DNA of 39,966 nt. Source: Gammaproteobacteria bacterium. Its GTDB lineage: Bacteria; Pseudomonadota; Gammaproteobacteria; M30B25. The translations under genes and the position numbers were made by a program. Under the pieces are notes generated by a model. That model had not been told where the DNA came from, made no database searches, and was given only the letters and a program-made list of their open reading frames with translations. Shown here in pieces: positions 27,186-36,166 of the stretch; positions within the stretch are counted from its first letter, which is position 1; every line of letters starts with the position of its first letter. The stretch spans positions 1 to 39,966 of the forward strand of contig JAGYIW010000010.1 of the NCBI GenBank assembly GCA_018402195.1, given 5' to 3'.

Positions 27186-29120
27186 TTAATTAGCCTCTTC
27201 TTCGTCTATATCCATAAAGCTAGAAAGATTTTCTGCTCGCGTAGGGTGACGTAGCTTACGTAAGGCTTTGGCCTCAATTTGACGAATACGTTCACGGGTG
27301 ACGTCAAATTGTTTGCCGACCTCTTCCAAAGTGTGATCGGTATTCATGTTGATACCAAAGCGCATACGTAACACCTTTTCCTCTCGAGAAGTGAGTGAGG
27401 CAAGGACTTCTTGTATGGTTTCTTTGAGACTCTCATTGGTAGCAGATTCAATCGGTGACAACACAGCAATGTCCTCAATGAAGTCGCCCAAGGATGAGTC
27501 TTCATCATCACCAATAGGGGTTTCCATAGAAATGGGTTCTTTTGCGATTTTCAAAACTTTACGAATTTTGTCTTCACTAATATCCATGCGTTTGCTGAGT
27601 TCTTCAGGTGTAGGCTCTTGCCCAGTTTCTTGGAGGATATAACGAGAAATACGATTAAGCTTGTTGATTGTTTCAATCATATGCACGGGAATACGGATGG
27701 TCCTAGCTTGATCAGCGATTGCACGGGTGATGGCTTGTCTAATCCACCAGGTGGCGTAGGTAGAAAATTTATAGCCACGTCGGTATTCAAATTTGTCCAC
27801 AGCTTTCATTAAACCGATATTGCCTTCTTGAATAAGGTCAAGAAATGCCAGGCCGCGGTTGGTGTATTTTTTGGCAATAGAGATCACAAGCCGCAAGTTG
27901 GCTTCAGTCATTTCTCTTTTCGCTTGACTCGTTTTGGCTTCCCCAATAGAAATTTGCCGATTGATTTCTTTAACTCTGCTCAAAGGGATGGCTGACAACG
28001 TTTCAAGAATGATAATTTTCTTCTGCGCGCGCATAAAATCACGGCGATATTGCTCTATTCCAACGTCTTTTTTAGCTTTTTTTGCCAGCACTTTGTCAAA
28101 CCACTGTAGGTTGGTGTGATTGTCTTTGAATAGCTCCAAGAAAGTTTTTCGAACAATCTTGGCCTTGCCAATACCAATGTTAGCAATGATTCGTTCTTGC
28201 TTTCTGATTTCAATAAGCATACTGCGTAGTCGTTTGATTTGTTTGTTAAGTTGCTTGGGTGGTAGCTTCAATTTAACAAAAATAGCGACAAGTTCTTCAT
28301 GCTGGGGAATAGATTTTTTATGGTCGATGCCGAGTTCGGCAACCAGTGCTTCGTAAGCAGTTTGTGCTTGTTGCAGGTCAGCAAAAAGTTGGGTGATGAC
28401 TCTGGGGTCCGGGCCGTAGGAGAATTGATCATTTTCACTCTTGGCCTCACCTTCAGAGGCTTCTTTGCCATCTTCGGTGCTGTCATCATCACATTTTTCT
28501 TTGTCTAAACCGTCTTTGCTTTCACTTGGCTTATGTTTTTCTGGTTTGTTGGCAGCAACTTCGAGTGCAGAGGTGCCTGCTTCTGGTGTAGGCCTGTTGT
28601 CAGTTTCAGTTTGTTCGTAGCCAACAATACCTGAGACTAAATCTGTGAGTCTGGCCTCGCCATCAATGGCATCCTGGTAAGATTTGAGTATGGATTTGAT
28701 GGTAGCATTATCTTGAGCGAGTGCTACCATAATGTGGTTGATGCCTTCTTCAATATTCTTGGAAATGCGGATTTCATCAGCTCTCGATAAGAGTTCCTTG
28801 GTGCCCATATCACGCATGTATAGGCGGACAGGGTCAGCCGTAGCATTACCATAGTCGTGCTCCATGACTGGTGCCATGTTTTGTTTCAACTGCTTGTTGT
28901 TTTCAGTGATTTGTGACAAAGTTTCTTCGTCAGTATTGTCATCGACTAGCTTGATCGACATCATTTCCAGTTGTTCAAGAACCCAACTGATTTTATCTGG
29001 ATCAGTGAACTCTTCTGGTATGATGTTGTTGAACTCTGATGTGGTCAGGAAGCCTTTTGATGATCCTTTTTCTTTGAGGGCTTTGATTGTCAGGTCATCA
29101 TCGTTATTGTGTGTAATCAT
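27186..29120 (-). CDS. rpoD: RNA polymerase sigma factor RpoD (sigma-70)
   Basis: This is the primary sigma factor. From the ATG at 29120 the protein is about 644 residues. It has region 1.2 ([20 protein letters not shown]), region 2 ([20 protein letters not shown], then [17 protein letters not shown]), region 3 ([15 protein letters not shown]) and region 4 ([20 protein letters not shown]). A non-conserved insert near residues 180-240 is strongly acidic and lysine-rich. The frame is open ten codons further upstream, but that ATG overlaps the -10 box of a promoter at 29149-29178, so the shorter start is chosen. It ends the rpsU-yqeY-dnaG-rpoD cluster. Confidence 0.96.
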   Translation of the reverse strand: MITHNNDDDLTIKALKEKGSSKGFLTTSEFNNIIPEEFTDPDKISWVLEQLEMMSIKLVDDNTDEETLSQITENNKQLKQNMAPVMEHDYGNATADPVRLYMRDMGTKELLSRADEIRISKNIEEGINHIMVALAQDNATIKSILKSYQDAIDGEARLTDLVSGIVGYEQTETDNRPTPEAGTSALEVAANKPEKHKPSESKDGLDKEKCDDDSTEDGKEASEGEAKSENDQFSYGPDPRVITQLFADLQQAQTAYEALVAELGIDHKKSIPQHEELVAIFVKLKLPPKQLNKQIKRLRSMLIEIRKQERIIANIGIGKAKIVRKTFLELFKDNHTNLQWFDKVLAKKAKKDVGIEQYRRDFMRAQKKIIILETLSAIPLSRVKEINRQISIGEAKTSQAKREMTEANLRLVISIAKKYTNRGLAFLDLIQEGNIGLMKAVDKFEYRRGYKFSTYATWWIRQAITRAIADQARTIRIPVHMIETINKLNRISRYILQETGQEPTPEELSKRMDISEDKIRKVLKIAKEPISMETPIGDDEDSSLGDFIEDIAVLSPIESATNESLKETIQEVLASLTSREEKVLRMRFGINMNTDHTLEEVGKQFDVTRERIRQIEAKALRKLRHPTRAENLSSFMDIDEEEAN

Positions 29121-29148
29121 GCATATGCCCGGAGAAAATCGAGGGAGC

Positions 29149-29178
29149 ATTATACCGTTTTTTATCCGTAATATACAA
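29149..29178 (-). promoter_or_regulatory. Promoter in front of rpoD
   Basis: On the minus strand TTGTAT (29173-29178) is followed after 18 bases by a perfect TATAAT (29149-29154). It lies in the short dnaG-rpoD gap and would allow rpoD expression apart from the cluster, as is known in other proteobacteria. Transcription would begin about seven bases past the -10, downstream of the ATG at 29150, which supports the start at 29120. Confidence 0.6.
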
Positions 29179-29179
29179 C

Positions 29180-30919
29180 TTAATTTTGTTTTTTTTGTTG
29201 AGTAATAAGCTGTTGTAATTTTGATTTTTCTTCTGAGCTAAGCAGGCCTTGCTCAGCACGTCGAATCAGGCCTTGAATGGTGTGCTTGATTTTCGATTGC
29301 AGATATTGGTTTATTAAAGCTTGCGCTAGTGCAGCAGCTTCATCGCCCTGGGTAAAAATTAGCTGGCCAGCCAGTTGGCTAAGTTGTTTTTTAAAAGTTG
29401 GGTCTTCAATGTGTTGTAAAAGAGCACCAGTTGATTTTATTTTTGGTGATTTTTCAAGAATTTGCATAAGATGTTTAAGCTGTGGGATGCCTGGGGTGGT
29501 GTCGTTGCTGAGGGCATCAATGTTAAGCTTGCTAGCAATGCTGGGGTAATGTAGCAGTAGTGTAATAATCTGCCGTATCGGCGAAGATTTGGTTTGCGAT
29601 GCAGGTCGCATCCGTGGACGTGGCTGGCGAGATTGTGTGGGTTGTGCTTGTGGGTTTTTTAACTCCTCAACGGAGATGTTGACATTTTCAGACAAGCTTT
29701 TGTAAAGCAGTGATTTAAAAATCCCTTCTGGCATTTGTTTGAGATAGGTTGCCGCTTCTTTGGCTAGGCTGGCTTTATTATCTAGGCTAGTGGGTGGATG
29801 ATTTTGATAAAGTTTTTCCATGAAAAAAGTCGAAAGGGGCAAGCTTTTATCCAAGTGCTCTTCAAAAGAGTCTTTACCATGTTGGTTGACAAAACTATCA
29901 GGGTCTTCTTTTTCAGGCAGAAAACTAAAAAATATGTGAGTGCCATCATGGCAGTGTGGTAAAGCTGTGGTTAGCGCTTTCCATGCGGCTGTATGGCCAG
30001 CAAGGTCGCCATCAAAGCAGAAGTAAATAGTGTCACATTGTCTTAGGAGTTTTTTGAGATGACCTGGGGTAATGGCAGTGCCAAGAGTGGCTACGGCATA
30101 ATGAATGCCGTGGTTGGCAAGAGCGATAACGTCCATATAGCCTTCAACCACAAGGATTTTGCTGATTTTTTGTGTTTGCTTTCGTACATGGTATAGGCCG
30201 AAAAGCTCATCACTTTTGTGGAATAGGGGTGTTTCGGGTGAGTTGAGGTACTTGGGAGTCTCTTGGTTGAGAACCCTGCCACCAAAAGCGATTACTTGGC
30301 CTTTATGGTTGATTATGGGAAACATGATGCGGCCACGAAAGCGATCGTAGATAGAGTTCTTTTTTTCTATGGCCATGCCTAGGGTGATTAAGCGTTTCAT
30401 GTTGCTTGGATCTTTGGCAAAGCGGTTGAGGACAAAGCGCCATTCATCTGGCGCAAAGCCGAGTTGAAAGGCTTTGATGGTCGTGTTGCTCAAGCCTCTT
30501 GCGATCAGGTATTCCATTGGTTTTGGGGCTTTGTTTAGTTGTTGCTGGTAGGCTTTAGCGATAGCTTGCATCAGGGCCCAGTCTTCTTGGTGGTTTTCTT
30601 GTTTGCCACCTGTTAGTGTGGGCATGCTAAGGCCGTGTGCATTGGCTAAAAGTTCAACTGTTTCCAGGAAGGTGTAGTGGTGGTATTCCATGATAAATTG
30701 GATAATATTTCCCGCTGCCTTACAGCCAAAGCAGTAGTAAAACTGCTTGGTCTGGCTGACAGAGAATGAGGGTGATTTTTCTTGATGAAAGGGGCATTTG
30801 CCATGCCAGTTGCTGCCAGAGCGTTTCAGTGAAATACGTTCACTTATCCATTCAACAATGTCATTTCTAGCAATGAGGTCATCAAGAAAATCTTGAGGAA
30901 TTTTCTGCTTTACGGTCAT
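29180..30919 (-). CDS. dnaG: DNA primase
   Basis: DnaG makes RNA primers for replication and acts with DnaB helicase. The 579-residue protein has the CHC2 zinc finger (Cys42, His45, Cys63, Cys66). A primase core follows (GRIMFPI, VIAFGGR), then the Toprim catalytic domain with [11 protein letters not shown] and [12 protein letters not shown], whose Glu and Asp residues hold the metals. The C-terminal DnaB-binding region is present after a Gln/Pro/Arg-rich linker. The ATG at 30919 gives the standard N-terminus ([15 protein letters not shown]). Confidence 0.96.
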   Translation of the reverse strand: MTVKQKIPQDFLDDLIARNDIVEWISERISLKRSGSNWHGKCPFHQEKSPSFSVSQTKQFYYCFGCKAAGNIIQFIMEYHHYTFLETVELLANAHGLSMPTLTGGKQENHQEDWALMQAIAKAYQQQLNKAPKPMEYLIARGLSNTTIKAFQLGFAPDEWRFVLNRFAKDPSNMKRLITLGMAIEKKNSIYDRFRGRIMFPIINHKGQVIAFGGRVLNQETPKYLNSPETPLFHKSDELFGLYHVRKQTQKISKILVVEGYMDVIALANHGIHYAVATLGTAITPGHLKKLLRQCDTIYFCFDGDLAGHTAAWKALTTALPHCHDGTHIFFSFLPEKEDPDSFVNQHGKDSFEEHLDKSLPLSTFFMEKLYQNHPPTSLDNKASLAKEAATYLKQMPEGIFKSLLYKSLSENVNISVEELKNPQAQPTQSRQPRPRMRPASQTKSSPIRQIITLLLHYPSIASKLNIDALSNDTTPGIPQLKHLMQILEKSPKIKSTGALLQHIEDPTFKKQLSQLAGQLIFTQGDEAAALAQALINQYLQSKIKHTIQGLIRRAEQGLLSSEEKSKLQQLITQQKKQN

Positions 30920-30992
30920 GGCGTCATGCTAACACACAACTTCGGTTGCTGCTAGAGGCATATAAGTTTCTCCTACGAGCATCTAATGTATT

Positions 30993-31021
30993 ATTATATG
31001 CGAGACCCAGCTGACTGTCTG
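30993..31021 (-). promoter_or_regulatory. Possible promoter for dnaG
   Basis: In the 185-base yqeY-dnaG gap, CAGACA (31016-31021) and a perfect TATAAT (30993-30998) are separated by 17 bases on the minus strand. An imperfect hairpin (CCCAG/CTGGG, about 31003-31026) overlaps it. The E. coli cluster also has control elements between rpsU and dnaG, so an internal promoter or attenuator is plausible. The rest of the gap shows nothing else. Confidence 0.4.
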
Positions 31022-31104
31022 GGGCTTATGAGGCAAGCTTCCTGGGGTTTTGATTATGCTATTTTAGTGGGAATGACGCCAATGTTTAATGTTGGGGGAG
31101 ATAA

Positions 31105-31560
31105 CTAAGCAGAAAGTTTGCCTTTGACAAGTCGACTAACCAGTCCCATGTCAGCTCGTCCTAGGAGTTTGCCTCTGAGGGCACCCATTACTTCTCCCAT
31201 CGCCTGCATGCCAGTACTGCTGGCATTGGAAATAGCCTCTTCAACTGCTTGGTTTACTTCTTCTTCAGAGAGTTGCTCAGGCAGGTAATTTTGATAGATG
31301 GAGATTTCGCTTTCTTCTTTTTCTGCCAGCTCAGGGCGGTTGCCCTGGAGGTATTGCTCAGCAGACTCACGGCGCTGTTTGATCATGGCATTGATAACTT
31401 GTAGCGTATCTCCATCACTAAGGTCACCATCTGGACGCTCATCAATCTCTTTTTGCTTAATGGCAGCATGTAGAGTTCTCAGGGTAGTGAGCGTCAGGGT
31501 CTCCTTGGCACGCATGGCTTGTTTGATATCATCCAATACGCGGTTTTTGATTTCACCCAT
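31105..31560 (-). CDS. yqeY: GatB/YqeY domain protein
   Basis: This is a 151-residue protein of the YqeY family, related to the C-terminal tRNA-binding domain of GatB. The family opening (LDDIKQAMRAKETLTLTTLR) and the C-terminal GEVMGALRGKLLGRADMG are clear. Its molecular role is not settled; a tRNA-related function is inferred from GatB. It commonly sits between rpsU and dnaG, as here. The ATG at 31560 has AGGTAAG about nine bases upstream. Its first bases repeat a stretch in the end of rpsU. Confidence 0.92.
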   Translation of the reverse strand: MGEIKNRVLDDIKQAMRAKETLTLTTLRTLHAAIKQKEIDERPDGDLSDGDTLQVINAMIKQRRESAEQYLQGNRPELAEKEESEISIYQNYLPEQLSEEEVNQAVEEAISNASSTGMQAMGEVMGALRGKLLGRADMGLVSRLVKGKLSA

Positions 31561-31578
31561 AATGCGCTTACCTGATGG

Positions 31579-31914
31579 TTAGGATGCAGTATCTTTAGTG
31601 CTTTCAACAGAGCCGTTGATTTCACCCATAGCGTTTTGCTCACGAAGTTTTTGGCCAAGCTCAGAAGTTTTCTTCAGCTTTTTGTAAAGCCTAGATCGTA
31701 ACATGCGAGTCATAGACTCTTTTTCTTTACTGAGCTTTTTTTCCCAGCGTTTTACGGCAGCAGCAGCTTTGCGTTTGCGCTCTTTGGTTGGCTTAGTGTG
31801 CGCCATGTTCTTGCGGACAGTGGCAGGTAGCCCAGCTTTGTCGACGCGTCGTTTGAAGTTACGTAAGTCTCTTTCTATGTTGTGGTCGGGCGATGAAATG
31901 TGAACTTCAGGCAT
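31579..31914 (-). CDS. rpsU: Small ribosomal subunit protein bS21 with a long C-terminal tail
   Basis: bS21 is a basic protein of the 30S platform near the Shine-Dalgarno helix. Residues 1-65 fit the family: LRNFKRRVDKAG, then KPTKERKRKAAAAVKRWEKK. The usual FYEKPT is replaced by NMAHTKPT. The protein is 111 residues instead of about 71. The extra ~40 residues are first basic (LRSRLYKKLKK), then acidic and serine-rich (ESTKDTAS). The last segment begins MGEINGSV, encoded by bases that repeat the start of yqeY. It is the first gene of the cluster. Confidence 0.9.
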   Translation of the reverse strand: MPEVHISSPDHNIERDLRNFKRRVDKAGLPATVRKNMAHTKPTKERKRKAAAAVKRWEKKLSKEKESMTRMLRSRLYKKLKKTSELGQKLREQNAMGEINGSVESTKDTAS

Positions 31915-31956
31915 ATTTTCCTCTTAAATTAAACGCCATAAAACGTAAGGTGCGAA

Positions 31957-31986
31957 ATTCTACCACCTCAAACAGTGGTATGTAAA
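31957..31986 (-). promoter_or_regulatory. Promoter of the rpsU cluster with an inverted repeat in its spacer
   Basis: On the minus strand TTTACA (31981-31986), an 18-base spacer and TAGAAT (31957-31962) make a good sigma-70 promoter 43 bases before the rpsU ATG. The spacer contains a perfect inverted repeat ACCAC-N8-GTGGT (31962-31979), well placed for a repressor. No regulator can be named from sequence alone. Confidence 0.5.
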
Positions 31987-32061
31987 GTAAAAAGCCCATT
32001 TTTCTTGGCTGTGTATGAATGATGATGCTCAATCTGAAGATTAAAGAGCCTTTTTAGCACT

Positions 32062-32096
32062 AAATCTTGTAATTATTTTGTGCTCATCTTAAACTT
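32062..32096 (+). promoter_or_regulatory. Weak candidate promoter for tsaD
   Basis: The divergent rpsU-tsaD gap contains TTGTAA, 17 bases and TAAACT on the plus strand (within about 32066-32094). The match to sigma-70 consensus is moderate and no other candidate is better. An AGGGGG ribosome-binding site precedes the tsaD ATG. Confidence 0.25.
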
Positions 32097-32180
32097 TATA
32101 TCAATTCGAACATTTTTTGTCTCACCATCAACATCAATAACTTCCTTCATCATCACGATAAGGTTGCAATAGGGGGCCAA

Positions 32181-33218
32181 ATGTTAGTGCTTGGCATAGA
32201 GTCTTCGTGTGACGATACAGGAGTTGCGCTTTACGACACGGATAAAGGTCTAGTAGCGCACGCGCTAAAGTCACAAAGGAATCTGCACAAACCTTTTGGA
32301 GGCGTGGTGCCTGAGCTGGCATCTCGAGATCATCTCAATCATATCAGTCCACTGATTAGGACTCTTTTAACTGAGAAATTCATGTCGGTCAAGGATCTAG
32401 ATGCTGTTACCTACACTGCGGGTCCTGGCTTGGTTGGTGCGCTACTGGTGGGTGCTGCAGTAGCGAGAAGCTTGGCTTGGGGGTTGTCCATCCCTTGCCT
32501 GGGTGTCAATCACTTAGAGGGCCATGTCATGGCTTGCATGCTGGAAGCTGAAAAGCCTGATTTTCCCTTTATAGCTTTACTCGTCTCAGGTGGGCATACA
32601 CAGTTGGTTATGGTTGAGGGGCTAGGGCGTTACCAAGTTCTGGGTGAAACGCTAGACGATGCTGTGGGAGAAGCCTTTGATAAAGTCGCCAGATTATTGG
32701 GCTTAAGCAATGCCGGCGGGGCAGCTTTGGCCAAATTGGCGGAAAAAGGCAGTGCCCAACGATTCAAATTGCCCAGGCCTATGATTAACCGCCCAGGACT
32801 AGAGTTTAGTTTTAGTGGGTTGAAAACAGCTGTGATGCAGCTTATAAATCAACAAACTTTGGCTTCAGGCGCTTTGTCAGAGCAAGATGCTGCTGATATT
32901 GCCAAGGCATTTGAGCTAGCTGTGGTGGATACACTAACGTTCAAATGTGCGCGTGCTATGAAAGAAACTGGTTCCAGTCAGCTAGTCTTGGTGGGTGGGG
33001 TTGGTGCCAATACCTGCCTTAGGACAACCTTGGCCGAAAAGGCAGATCAAGCAGGGTGGCAGCTATATTATCCGCGTCAGGCCTTTTGCACAGACAATGG
33101 GGCCATGATTGCTCAGTTGGGGGCAATGCGTTTGCAAGCTGGGCAGCGTGACCTTGGCTTGGCAGCCGAAGTGCAACCACGCTGGCCACTCATGACACTA
33201 ACACCGCCAGATAAATAG
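32181..33218 (+). CDS. tsaD: tRNA N6-adenosine threonylcarbamoyltransferase TsaD
   Basis: TsaD transfers threonylcarbamoyl to A37 of tRNAs reading ANN codons, acting with TsaB, TsaC and TsaE. The 345-residue product has the ASKHA-fold motifs LGIESSCDDTGVAL, the metal-binding HLEGH, VSGGHTQLV, GEAFDKVARLLGL and LVGGVGANTCLR. The ATG at 32181 has AGGGGG six bases upstream. Its divergent position beside rpsU matches many gammaproteobacteria. tsaE, its partner ATPase, is 4 kb downstream in this window. Confidence 0.97.
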   Translation: MLVLGIESSCDDTGVALYDTDKGLVAHALKSQRNLHKPFGGVVPELASRDHLNHISPLIRTLLTEKFMSVKDLDAVTYTAGPGLVGALLVGAAVARSLAWGLSIPCLGVNHLEGHVMACMLEAEKPDFPFIALLVSGGHTQLVMVEGLGRYQVLGETLDDAVGEAFDKVARLLGLSNAGGAALAKLAEKGSAQRFKLPRPMINRPGLEFSFSGLKTAVMQLINQQTLASGALSEQDAADIAKAFELAVVDTLTFKCARAMKETGSSQLVLVGGVGANTCLRTTLAEKADQAGWQLYYPRQAFCTDNGAMIAQLGAMRLQAGQRDLGLAAEVQPRWPLMTLTPPDK

Positions 33219-33364
33219 GGACTTTTGTGTTTGCATAGCAGGCATTTTTCAATCATCTCAGGGTCTAGTTCGGGTTTAAGCATGTTGGCATTGGTGTGGT
33301 TTACTGTCTCATCAATGTGTTATTTTGATGGCAAGACAGGACTTTTTGCTGATGTGTGGGGGTG

Positions 33365-33955
33365 CTACTTGGGGCTGAATGCAGGCTCTGTACCCCGCAT
33401 TAGACGGTGTATATTGCTTTTGTGGCGCCAAAAGATCAGTAAGCTAAACAGGGCTAATCCCAAGGAGCCATGACCAAACCAGATGCTGCAAACTACAGCG
33501 CAAAGTGATGATAGCATGGTTGCTAAGGATACGTAGCGGCTGATTTTGGTTACTATTAGCCAAGTACAAGTCATGATTAGTGTATTGATCAAAGATATGC
33601 CGCACAAACAGCCAAAAAATGTCGCCATGCCCTTGCCACCTTGTTTGAAAGACCAGAAGGGATAGCAGTGCCCAAGGCCAGCACACAGAGCAGTCACGCC
33701 AAGCGTCCAGGGGGCTAAATGCAAAAATTGTGCTAATAATATCGCTGCCAATCCTTTGAATCCATCCAGTAAAAAAGTCAAAAAACCAGCTTTTTTGCCA
33801 CCAATACGTGCAACATTGGTGCTGCCAGGATTTTCAGAGCCATAATGTCTAGGATCAGGAAGCTCCATTGCCTTGCAGACTATGAGTGCACCAGGGATGG
33901 CACCAAGCAAATAAGCACAGGAAAAGACTATGATCAATGTTAAATCCATTGGCAT
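33365..33955 (-). CDS. plsY: Glycerol-3-phosphate acyltransferase PlsY
   Basis: PlsY acylates glycerol 3-phosphate using acyl-phosphate, the first step of membrane phospholipid synthesis. It is an integral inner-membrane enzyme of about five helices; this one has 196 residues. The three family motifs are present: GSENPGSTNVARIGGKKAG, the GHCYPFWSFKQGGKGMAT block and, near the C-terminus, a hydrophobic helix ending IFWRHKSNIHRLMRGTE. It lies on the minus strand, converging with tsaD, as in the common tsaD-plsY neighbourhood. The 146-base gap to tsaD shows no convincing gene. Confidence 0.95.
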   Translation of the reverse strand: MPMDLTLIIVFSCAYLLGAIPGALIVCKAMELPDPRHYGSENPGSTNVARIGGKKAGFLTFLLDGFKGLAAILLAQFLHLAPWTLGVTALCAGLGHCYPFWSFKQGGKGMATFFGCLCGISLINTLIMTCTWLIVTKISRYVSLATMLSSLCAVVCSIWFGHGSLGLALFSLLIFWRHKSNIHRLMRGTEPAFSPK

Positions 33956-33992
33956 GATTCCAGAGGTTTAGACAAAATGTTCATAGGCATCT

Positions 33993-34015
33993 CAGTAATT
34001 CTCGGTGAAGCTACT
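33993..34015 (+). repeat. Dispersed intergenic repeat, copy 2
   Basis: CAGTAATTCTCGGTGAA followed by GCTACT. It matches copy 1 (14-36, opposite strand) at 22 of 23 bases and copy 3 (39792-39808) at 16 of 17. It lies in the divergent gap between plsY and orn, 73 bases before the orn start. Confidence 0.75.
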
Positions 34016-34023
34016 AACGTCAT

Positions 34024-34052
34024 TTCCTTTTGATAAGTGATTCCATTATACT
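34024..34052 (+). promoter_or_regulatory. Possible orn promoter
   Basis: TATACT (34047-34052) is a good -10 box; the sequence 17 bases upstream, TTCCTT, is a poor -35. Transcription would begin near 34059, which excludes a start codon at 34037 and agrees with the TTG start at 34088. Confidence 0.35.
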
Positions 34053-34087
34053 CCCATTACCTTCATGAAAAAAGCAAAGGAGCATAT

Positions 34088-34642
34088 TTGAGCATTCCTG
34101 AAAATAGAATTATTTGGATTGACTTGGAAATGACAGGTCTAGATACCAGGCAGGATAAAATCATTGAGATTGCCACGGTAGTCACAGAATCCGATTTGAC
34201 CATTGTTGCCGAAGGCCCTGTGCTGGCCATACACCAGTCAGACGAGGTGATAAACGGCATGGATGAGTGGAATACCCGCCAGCACGGTGGATCTGGTCTC
34301 ATCGATCGTGTACGTGCAAGTTTGCTTAGCGAAGCAGATGCTGAGCAAGCTACCCTGAATTTTCTCAGAAAGCACGTTTTGCCAGGAAAATCGCCCATGG
34401 CTGGTAACAGCATTTGCCAGGACCGACGCTTTCTGTTTCGGCTTATGCCATCTCTAGAAGGTTATTTTCACTATAGGCATTTGGATGTGACCACGCTTAA
34501 ACTGTTGGCCAATTATTGGCGGCCAGATTTGGATAAGGGCTTTAAAAAAGATATGCAGCACCTTGCATTGCAAGATATTCATGACTCTATTGCTGAGCTT
34601 GCTTATTATCGGCGGCATTTTTTTCGCTTGGAAAAAGCCTAA
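34088..34642 (+). CDS. orn: Oligoribonuclease
   Basis: Orn is a DEDDh 3'-5' exonuclease that degrades short RNAs (mainly dinucleotides, including pGpG from cyclic-di-GMP turnover). The catalytic motifs are WIDLEMTGL (Asp, Glu), the second Asp in [12 protein letters not shown], and [10 protein letters not shown] at the end. The TTG at 34088 is chosen because AAAGGAG lies five bases upstream and it gives 184 residues, close to the usual ~181. The open frame reaches 34037, but those 17 residues overlap the likely promoter. nnr follows 21 bases later. Confidence 0.94.
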   Translation: MSIPENRIIWIDLEMTGLDTRQDKIIEIATVVTESDLTIVAEGPVLAIHQSDEVINGMDEWNTRQHGGSGLIDRVRASLLSEADAEQATLNFLRKHVLPGKSPMAGNSICQDRRFLFRLMPSLEGYFHYRHLDVTTLKLLANYWRPDLDKGFKKDMQHLALQDIHDSIAELAYYRRHFFRLEKA

Positions 34643-34663
34643 AATTTGACTGGAGAAGGTAAA

Positions 34664-36166
34664 ATGCTGCAAACATTTGCCACAAATGCCCAAAAACCTG
34701 AGCTGGTTTATTCGGTTGCCCAAATTCGCCAACTAGAACAGGCTATTTGCCTGACTAACAACATCACACCGCCTGAGCTGATGGCCAAAGTAGGTAAGGC
34801 ATTGTATGACTTTTTTGCCCAACGTTGGCCGGATGCAAATCAAGTCAAGGTGTTTGTTGGTCCAGGTCACAATGGTGGTGATGGCTGGGTATTTGCCCGG
34901 CATGCTCTGCAGCACGATAAGTCAGTATCTGTGGTGACGGTTTTGCCAATCGAGTATCTAGAGGGTGATTTGGCGGAGGTGGCTGCTACCTACGTGGCTG
35001 ATGGGGGTGTAGTCAGTGTTTGGCCTGATCAGGGCCGTGCATCGTGTGATGTAGTTGTTGATGGTTTGCTAGGCATTGGGGCTCAAGGCACATTGAGGTC
35101 ACCCTACGATGCCATTGTTGAAGCGATCAACAGATGTGATGCGCAAGTACTGGCCATTGATGTACCTACCGGGCTTAATGCTGACACCGGTGAAATATCT
35201 TTACCCTGTGTGCATGCACAAGTGACAGCCACAGTGTTGGGCTTGAAATGGGGTCTGGTCACTGGAAATGCGCTAGGTGTGGTCGGAGAGCTGGCAGTGT
35301 TGCCCTTGGATGAGGTTGCGTCTCCCAATAATATACCTACAAACGGTGTTCATTTAACACAGGGGCGCATGCCACTACCCAAACGCCAACCCAATTGCCA
35401 CAAAGGAGATTTTGGCCGTGTGCTATTGGTAGGCGGATTGGATAACATGCCCGGTGCCATTTGCTTAGCTGCTGAAGCTGCAGCTCGAGTAGGCGCTGGC
35501 TATGTGCAAGTGGCTAGCCACAGCAAGTATCTTGGCCAAGTATTAAGCAAAAAGTCTGATTTTCTATTGTTACCCTTGGAAGATGATATGGCGCTTAGTC
35601 AGGCTATAGAACAAGCATCTGCCATACTAATTGGCCCGGGATTGGGGCAGGGTAGGCTGGCTAAACAAGTATTGGCAAAAGTTTTAACTAGCTCCAAACC
35701 CAAGCTTCTCGATGCAGATGCTTTGAATTTGCTAGCTGAAACGCCTATGGCACTAGACAATGCTTTGATAACGCCACATCCAGGTGAGGCAGCAAGGCTG
35801 CTGGCGAAGTCAAGCTCATGGGTGCAAGTTCACCGCAAAGAGACCTTGCAAGCATTGGCAGAGAAGTATCAGGCTGCTGTAGTATTGAAGGGAGCAGGTA
35901 CTTTGATGCAGGATCATCAGGGGCATATCAGTGTTTGCGGATGTGGTAATCCTGGTATGGCGGTGGCTGGTATGGGTGATGTACTGGGTGGTATGATTGT
36001 TGGCCTGGTGGCGCAAGGGCTTCCCATGGATCAGGCCATGGTGATGGGGGTAATGAATCATGCTGGGATCAGTGATAGCTTGGTAGCTCAGTCCGGTGAG
36101 GCGGGTTTGATGGCCTCTGATTTGTTGCTTCATCTTTCTGCTTGGATAAATGCTGATGTTACGTAA
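34664..36166 (+). CDS. nnr: Bifunctional NAD(P)H-hydrate epimerase / ADP-dependent dehydratase
   Basis: This fused repair enzyme (YjeF) first epimerises damaged NAD(P)H hydrate, then dehydrates it with ADP. The N-terminal YjeF_N domain shows GPGHNGGDGWVFARH, DVVVDGLLGIG and AIDVPTGLNADTG. The C-terminal ribokinase-like domain shows AARVGAGYVQVAS, ILIGPGLGQG, LDADALNLLAE, ALITPHPGEAARLL and NPGMAVAGMGDVLGG. The ATG at 34664 is preceded by GGAGAAGG. The 3' end overlaps tsaE by 17 bases. Confidence 0.96.
   Translation: MLQTFATNAQKPELVYSVAQIRQLEQAICLTNNITPPELMAKVGKALYDFFAQRWPDANQVKVFVGPGHNGGDGWVFARHALQHDKSVSVVTVLPIEYLEGDLAEVAATYVADGGVVSVWPDQGRASCDVVVDGLLGIGAQGTLRSPYDAIVEAINRCDAQVLAIDVPTGLNADTGEISLPCVHAQVTATVLGLKWGLVTGNALGVVGELAVLPLDEVASPNNIPTNGVHLTQGRMPLPKRQPNCHKGDFGRVLLVGGLDNMPGAICLAAEAAARVGAGYVQVASHSKYLGQVLSKKSDFLLLPLEDDMALSQAIEQASAILIGPGLGQGRLAKQVLAKVLTSSKPKLLDADALNLLAETPMALDNALITPHPGEAARLLAKSSSWVQVHRKETLQALAEKYQAAVVLKGAGTLMQDHQGHISVCGCGNPGMAVAGMGDVLGGMIVGLVAQGLPMDQAMVMGVMNHAGISDSLVAQSGEAGLMASDLLLHLSAWINADVT

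Noticed and set aside
29121-29150. Longer RpoD start (ten extra residues).
   Set aside because: The ATG overlaps a TATAAT box, and the extra residues do not match the usual N-terminus.
33225-33473. Small plus-strand gene after tsaD.
   Set aside because: It has no ribosome-binding site, composition unlike its neighbours, and its second half is antisense to the plsY end.
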